A stretch of 64,000 bases of DNA, from the NCBI GenBank assembly GCA_021399445.1, contig JAJTUQ010000003.1, positions 7,192,001 to 7,256,000 on the forward strand. Reading direction: 5' to 3'. Position numbers and translations under genes: made by a program. Origin of the DNA: Xylogone sp. PMI_703 (lineage: Eukaryota > Ascomycota > Leotiomycetes). The notes beneath the pieces are model-generated. The model was not told the origin of the DNA, searched no databases, and saw nothing but the letters and a program-made list of their open reading frames with translations. Of the stretch, positions 58,719 through 64,000 are shown in pieces (position 1 is the first letter of the stretch; every line of letters starts with the position of its first letter).

Positions 58719-59319
58719 AGTGACCCACTCGATCTCTTGCTAAATTTTCAAGTCCATAAAGAAGCCAGACCCTTTATTAAACCGAAGAACCTCAAACTCC
58801 ACAAAAAAGGATCTCAACATTATTGAATCTCATTCACTATGCTAATATATATACTCTTAGCTATTGCCTTAGCTTGCTCACTTATTTCTTATCCCATCCC
58901 AATTGACGGGAAACTCCTTGGACGTACTGCTTGGTTTGTTAGAGAAGTGATAGGACTTGCTATAAAGCCAGATACGTAGGGAGCAATAACGAAGACAGCT
59001 GAACACTACAGTGTCTTTGAAAGATCCCCTGAAGTGAGTATGCAGAGCTTGTTGCTCTCAGGATGACCTATTTCTCTATATGAGAGCTCATGTCGGGAAC
59101 AACTATCATGGATACCTGACGGCATGAAATCGGGTTGGTAAGTCAATGAGGACCTCCATCTTCAATATGATATGGACTCAATTATGTAAGTTTGGAGATT
59201 GTCCTCCGAGTTTCGTGTTAAATAGAAGAAGTTGCATGTTTCTCGGGTGAAATAAATGCGGTACATAGCCCGCCACATCTTTCATATATATTCTGTCATA
59301 TATTCGGGTAATTATGGAT
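58719..59319. other. short AT-rich spacer in the remnant region
   Basis: No recognisable gene, remnant or repeat. Confidence 0.35.
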
Positions 59320-59700
59320 GATTTCATTTGCCCGAGAGATTGTTATGCTCTGGATACATCTTGGTGTAACGTTCGAATAAGCTCTGGTATTGCTTGCAGG
59401 TCCTTGCCGTTGATGTTGCTCCTTCCACACTTGTATATTGCAATTTCAACCAGGAATCCTTGCTCAAACTCTTCCCATAAAAGTTGAGCATAACAGGGGC
59501 TGATACGAGGAGACTCCTTCCTTGTTTTAGAGGATCAATTTTTCTAATCCTATTAAGTTTTAGGCGGTATTGATGGTTCATCACAATACGCCCTTCCGCA
59601 GAACGTGTCGTAGATCTGTTTCTTCACATCAACCTCGACAGCGCTATCACATTTCTACTCATAACTTCACTTCGTATACAGTGTTCGAGAAGTTTCGAAT
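59320..59700 (-). pseudogene. remnant related to the HNH-like gene at 47-48 kb
   Basis: Read on the minus strand from about 59645, VEVDVKKQIYDTFCGRAYC matches VEADVRKRIYDTFYGKAYE of the intact HNH-like protein. After a frame change near 59590, LKLNRIRKID and PVMLNFYG match LKLRIFRIS and PALMVLHG of the same protein. Just upstream, a further frame gives IRNFSNTVYE against IRSF and QNTVHA. The copy is therefore frameshifted, deleted in places and lacks the N-terminal HNH part here. Confidence 0.65.
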
Positions 59701-60065
59701 GGAAGTGAAGTTTGAAGCATAGCAATAGGGTTTGAAACAGCATTGAAGTTTGGAAAGTACTCTAGTTTGTCGGGCATTGAAGTTAGAGTCGGCGCTGCTG
59801 AACACCTACCATGAACCAACTGCCTGGGGACCCCAGACGTCTTTGGTCCACTATCTCTCTTTGCCTCTAAGATTATAGAGATACTCTCTAACCGTCTCTG
59901 ATCAAATCTAGGCAATGGGCGATATCCTATTACGCAATCTGCTTTGCGTTTGATTATGTGATTTGAACTGAGTTCGGTGTTAACGGTATACACTCCCAAG
60001 TGAAGTTGGAGGCAGGGATGGAGGAAAAGAAGCAAAGATGCCATAAAAGTGAGATGCCTGATCAT
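59701..60065 (-). pseudogene. PD-(D/E)XK-nuclease-like remnant
   Basis: The minus frame from 60065 contains NHIIKRKADCVIGYRPLP followed by ESISIILEAKRDSG. The spacing of the Asp in the first and the Glu-x-Lys in the second resembles the D...ExK core of fungal PD-(D/E)XK-like proteins. Directly after SGVPRQL a change of frame gives FMVGVQQRRL, which resembles the next helix of that family. No stop-free full-length domain exists. It abuts the HNH-like remnant at 59.7 kb. Assignment is by memory of the fold pattern only. Confidence 0.4.
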
Positions 60066-60903
60066 TCTGGTGTGAGTTTATCACTGACTAGATTACAGTG
60101 AACATGCTTTCATATATGTATGTGACATGAATGTACCGTAAGTCGGTAGGAAGATGGCTTTCTCTGCCTGGAAACGTTCATCCTTTGGCTTTCCTGGAAT
60201 ATGTTTCAATATCTTCTTGTCTGCACTAGTATTTTGCGAAATAGGTTGCGTTCAAAAGTTTGCTAGCATACTTATACGGCAGTTCTTGACGCCGTTAAGT
60301 TCTTGTTCCCTTCAACACTCGACTGGGTTCAAGCGTCATCCAAATCCTGAGTTCCTTCAAGTTTTCGATTGATTTGTGTGCCACCGATATATCATCTTCA
60401 AATCCCTGAGTTCCAACTCTACGTTCTCTAGATCTTCCAGCTTTAGATCTACGTCCTTCATGAACTTTTAACTTGTGCTCACAGAGCTGTCCCTTTCTTG
60501 GATAAACTTTTGAGCACTATGGTTTCTCCAGAAATCTAATTCCGAGATTCCTTTTCCGACAGTGGAGGACAGCTAGCAGCATGATAGCGCTGCTATCTGC
60601 GCCAGCGGGAAGTCGAGGCATTCAATGGATGAGAGATAATATTGTCCGGTATGAGTTCAAAAGTGGTCCGAAAGCATTGTTGCAGAGTCATGGATATTTT
60701 ATGGACTTTGTTGGACTTGACTTTGCGCTGGATTTCCTTCTCCAGATTGTTGGCTACGATATACTCCTTGACGCCAGGCTCATCCATATCTTCCCGCATT
60801 TGATATTGAATACCGTCTTTTTTGGAGGTTGTACTTCAATTTGTTGGTGCATCTATATTCAATACTCGATAAAGAGGATACTCCGCAAAGTTCTTCTTGT
60901 AGA
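60066..60903. other. spacer among remnants
   Basis: Frames of 68-108 codons occur on both strands (for example 60581-60907 plus) but I recognise none. It may contain further decayed parts of the flanking nuclease-like remnants. Confidence 0.3.
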
Positions 60904-61459
60904 TTAGATTACTAGAAGATGCAGGACGCTCTGTGGGTGACATGTGCCTGATGTGTTTGAAGCAATTATAGTTGGGAAAGAGAACCCATCGGCATTATGT
61001 CTGGGTTTCATCTGTTGATCTCCAAGCCTCTTCTGTAGATAAGTTCGCATGCCCTTATAGGGTTCTATGACCAGTACATCTCTGGTATTATCATGCAATG
61101 GTAACCATCTCTTCCTAAGCATTGACGTTTCAGTGTCGGCTGTTTCTGAATAAGTGCTTGCAGCATAATTACAGCTTCGCCCTTTAATTGATAGTCATGT
61201 AATATCACATTCATATTCGGTGGGTGATCTATCGGAGCTATGGAGTAGAGTTGTTGCTTTGATCTTGTCAGCATTGGGTGGTTTCGCAAAAGATTATTGT
61301 ACCTACAATATGTTGTGTCCATTTTGGACCGAAGTACTCGAACGCATACACATGTTCTCCTTCTATCTCAAAATATTCGGATCCGAATCTGACATTCTCG
61401 ACACCGCCTTTGCATGTAAATCTCTGGATTTCGGTTTCTTCGTGATCGTCAATTTGCAT
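60904..61459 (-). pseudogene. second HNH-like remnant, split over three frames
   Basis: Three overlapping minus frames succeed one another: 61459-61268 (VRFGSEYFEIEGEHVYAFEY), 61322-61065 (QPTLKRQCLGRDGYHCMI) and 61122-60904 (ADGFSFPTIIASNTSGTCH). RDGYHCMI resembles the RDG-x-x-C-x-(I/V)-T entry of fungal HNH domains, and the third frame would supply the part leading to the conserved His. The first change of frame may be an intron (a GTACAATAAT donor is possible); the second looks like a one- or two-base indel. It is not clearly from the same subfamily as the 47-kb gene. Confidence 0.4.
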
Positions 61460-63189
61460 CTCCTCATTCCCATTATCATGTGTCTCTAATTCCTACAATC
61501 CAACAAAACCACCGCTAATCAGCGGGCTATTCTTTACCAAATTATCTCTAGATGAGCATTGTCTAATCGCCAGTTTTGTAAGCCTCAAAAGGACAAAACT
61601 TTGTCAGAGTAGGATAGAGCCTTGCGTAGCTCAAAGCACCGATGAGGAGAAAGTTTTGACGGGAGAGTGAGGGAAGGGGATGATGAGTGCTTTTATAGAC
61701 CCATCCAGTCCAAATTCACTAGTGCGAATCGTCATAGAAGATTCTAAGTTGCCGTGAATAACTCAAGTGAATGACTCAAGAATTACGTATGGCAAAAATT
61801 AATTCACTTACGCAGATAGTACTACCATAATCAAATGAGTGAAAAAATTGGAAATCGCATGTTGAATGTTCTGGGTGATTACCTTGGCTCATCTTTTGTG
61901 ATACCATAAATCCTGGTGAATTATGAATTGAAGCATTTGTTAGCACCAAATCTAAAATTCAATTCCCATGAAACGGATGCGGGGAACAACATTATAACAT
62001 AAGATATATTCAAACTTTTATCCCTTGGGGCGTACTAAATTCACCTTCTGTGCTCCGTTGCAGCTTATCCGGGGGTTACCTGCCATATCTTGAAAGAGAA
62101 TCTCTTTCATATATAATATTCACCTTACATCAACTTTGCCTAAAGGTTGTTGCTCTTTGTGATTTTACTCCCACAAAGGCATGAATTTGGATATTGGTTC
62201 TGATTTCTCAATGTTACTCAACATTAGAGTGAATGCCATGCATAAGTGAATAATGGAAGAAATGGAAGATGAAATAGCGAGTTATATGTATGTATTTCTT
62301 GAGCTTTTCACAATATCCACAATCTACAATGGTAAATATTGAATTCAATCTACATTGGAACAATTACAGCAGCTTTGGGTGATCCCAGCTCTGATTTATC
62401 ATACAATACGGGATAACAACATGACCAGTGGAAAAGCACAAGGTTCGAATACCTTTGAGCAGATTTATAATCTTATTCAGTTCACGACAGCAGGGAAGTT
62501 TATACAACTTTTGACAGCTAAAAGCATTCCACCACTTCAGCCGTTGTCGTCTTTGTAACTTCGGTAACAACTGTACCTGCTCTTCACTTCCTCCTGTAAT
62601 AGATTTCATTTGACTTATGAGTGTTAAAAGGATAAATCTTGTCGAGTTCGCTACGATAAAGAAGCCGATACAGCTCTTGAGTCTTCTTACTAGCTCAAAC
62701 CTCTTATATCCGGTTCGAAACGTTCAAAGTGGATCGCTTCTATTTAGACCATAGTCGTCGTAGCTTGCACGTACGTCTGCGAGATATTAACTTGCTGTAC
62801 TCTCCGAACCAGGCCATACCTATGAACAACTGTTTAGTCGATCGTAGTTTAAACCAAGGTCATCTGGGATCTAAGCTGGCTCGATTGCGATTTCCAATAT
62901 TGGCTCAGCTATGTCTCGAGAGTTGGCCTTCCAAGGCCAGGATCAATGCCTGGCCCAGAGTACTTACCACTTCTGTCCATCTTTTTCAGCAGAATTGATC
63001 ATACCTTCCCATATTGGTCCAACTTGTCCGACACTCTGGTAGAACCACACAAGCACTCTAAGCACTCGAAAGATGCTATTATCAGAAGCAAAGAACGGGG
63101 TTCCAGTTGTTCGGAATGAACAGTGAGATCGATGGCCCCACCATAACGGATGGTGCCTACTCCCCGGCGGCGGAGGGCCTTCACTCCCT
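61460..63189. other. AT-rich stretch in the remnant region
   Basis: No recognisable gene. Short frames near 62.35-63.2 kb may include further decayed retroelement sequence next to the RT fragment, but I could not match them. A T-arm-like palindrome near 62446-62462 lacks a tRNA around it. Confidence 0.35.
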
Positions 63190-63420
63190 TCATAGGAGCA
63201 ATACACAGAATAACTCTTTAGCTCACTCTCTGTAAGCTCGGTGCTCTGTCATAACTGTCTTGCTTCCGTTGTCGTTATAAGCTTGGACGATTAGTCTAGA
63301 TTTCCTGAAAGCCTTGCGTTATTAGGGTGTTTATCTCATCGACGAAACGAGCTTCAAATATTCTGGCTCCCTTCGGCACATCTTCTATCCGTACGGCAAG
63401 AGCATCTTTGTAGTTGCCCA
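63190..63420 (-). mobile_element. Ty1/copia-type retrotransposon fragment (reverse-transcriptase region)
   Basis: On the minus strand, NYKDALAVRIEDVPKGARIF continues as EARFVDEIN, then after a frame change KAFRKSRLIVQAYNDNG, then after another PSLQRVS, a stop, and RVILCI. In this order these match the start of the RVT_2 reverse transcriptase of fungal copia polyproteins. There are at least two frameshifts and internal stops, so it is dead. LTRs, integrase and RNase H were not found; only this fragment is recognisable. Confidence 0.75.
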
Positions 63421-63536
63421 GTTATCTGTTACCCCAACTCTAATAGGACTTAAAGTATTCAGCAGCTTCGGCCCACTTGTAAGGGATAGATCATAAGCTG
63501 GACTGAAACCTCCAAATATTATCCACCGATGGAATT

Positions 63537-63690
63537 TTAGACTCTAGCACCGTAATAACATAGCTTGTTGATTTCAGCAGCCATAGCGCTGTGTCCCATT
63601 TCGTCTAAGCCACTCTTCTCCTGATTTAGTTATTAAAATCATCATCAAACTCGTCGCATTATCTCCTGTTTCTCTCCATTCATAAGCTGT
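63537..63690 (-). pseudogene. C-terminal remnant of a second HNH-like gene copy
   Basis: The minus strand from about 63690 aligns base by base with the 3' end of the HNH-like gene at 47 kb: the Asp-rich GAT tract, then MAAEINKLCYYGARV and a TAA, against MAAEIRRLCFYGADL and a TAA at the homologous place. The tract upstream is frameshifted (a stop replaces part of the Asp run). It lies about 120 bp from the copia fragment. Confidence 0.75.
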
Positions 63691-64000
63691 ACGAGCGGCA
63701 CATTTTCAAAAGAATCTAATGTCCCATGCGAAGTTGTCCGTTACCATTATGAACAGTAATGATGTTTTCGAAAAGGTCTACCTGTGATATCTCTCTAAAC
63801 CCTTTCCATTCCTTGAAACCGTAGTGTGCGTTCCATATTTTCATAGCTGTTCCGTTATGATAAGGCATAAAATCCAAATCACTATTTGGTCCGGATATAA
63901 ACTTTGTTGGAATGCCGAAAAGGATAATTGTATGTCCAAACACCTCCTTTAGAGAAACATCCAGAGCTTGACCCTAATATATACCTCACTGAGGTACTCC
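63691..64000. other. window edge, unassigned
   Basis: A 75-codon minus frame (63943-63716; begins near MFGHTIILFGIPTKF) has protein-like composition but no family I recognise. It could be part of the neighbouring remnant or of a gene continuing outside the window. Confidence 0.3.

Noticed and set aside
62446..62462. T-arm-like sequence around GGTTCGAATACC
   Set aside because: No A-box at the right distance and no foldable tRNA body.

Overview
This window is nuclear DNA from a filamentous ascomycete (Pezizomycotina). The reasons are many short introns (mostly 49-90 nt) with GTAAGT-like donors and CTAAC-type branch points, two Zn2Cys6 regulators with the fungal-specific middle domain, and single-copy fungal genes such as a GtaA-type glutaminase, a Leu3-like regulator, a GH5 exo-beta-1,3-glucanase, Kap120, Rae1/Gle2 and phosphoketolase. 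A Leotiomycete is plausible, but the sequence alone does not prove it. No rRNA, clean tRNA or CRISPR array was seen.

Layout. 1-5.6 kb: no recognisable protein gene, only a degenerate tRNA-Glu-like Pol III unit near 4.4 kb. 5.6-7.1 kb (-): Myb/SANT-like protein of three exons. 7.1-12.6 kb: gene desert containing a GC-rich block (about 7.2-10.2 kb). 12.7-15.0 kb (-): Leu3-like regulator. 16.1-17.4 kb (-): secreted exo-beta-1,3-glucanase. 18.5-19.7 kb (-): quinone-oxidoreductase-like MDR protein, divergent from 20.0-23.1 kb (+) Kap120 importin. 23.7-27.0 kb (+): EDEM/Htm1-type ER mannosidase with a PA domain. 27.3-28.0 kb (+): aminoglycoside phosphotransferase-fold protein. 28.3-30.7 kb (-): secreted GtaA-type glutaminase with five exons. 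30.7-34.1 kb: non-coding, with a 106-bp MITE. 34.1-36.8 kb (+): second Zn2Cys6 regulator. 37.3-38.5 kb (-): Rae1/Gle2 WD40 mRNA-export factor. 38.5-42.1 kb: no recognisable gene. 42.2-43.0 kb (+): adenine phosphoribosyltransferase. 44.1-46.3 kb (+): multipass membrane protein of unknown function. 46.65-46.96 kb: a second MITE-like element. 47.1-48.7 kb (-): HNH-nuclease-like protein. 51.9-54.4 kb (-): phosphoketolase.

58.0-64.0 kb is a graveyard of broken genes, all on the minus strand. It holds a 242-codon frame with three internal stops, two remnants related to the HNH-like gene at 47 kb, a PD-(D/E)XK-like remnant, another HNH-like remnant split over frames, and a Ty1/copia reverse-transcriptase fragment. 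The transition-type differences between TIRs and the CAG/CGA-to-stop pattern would fit RIP-like mutation, which is an inference.

The intact genes are mostly unrelated housekeeping, nutrient-use and secretion genes: nuclear transport (Kap120, Rae1), ER quality control (EDEM), purine salvage (APRT), branched-chain amino-acid regulation (Leu3-like), cell wall (exoglucanase), nitrogen (GtaA) and carbon (phosphoketolase). There is no sign of a biosynthetic cluster. Exon coordinates were worked out by hand; each spliced frame totals a multiple of three.
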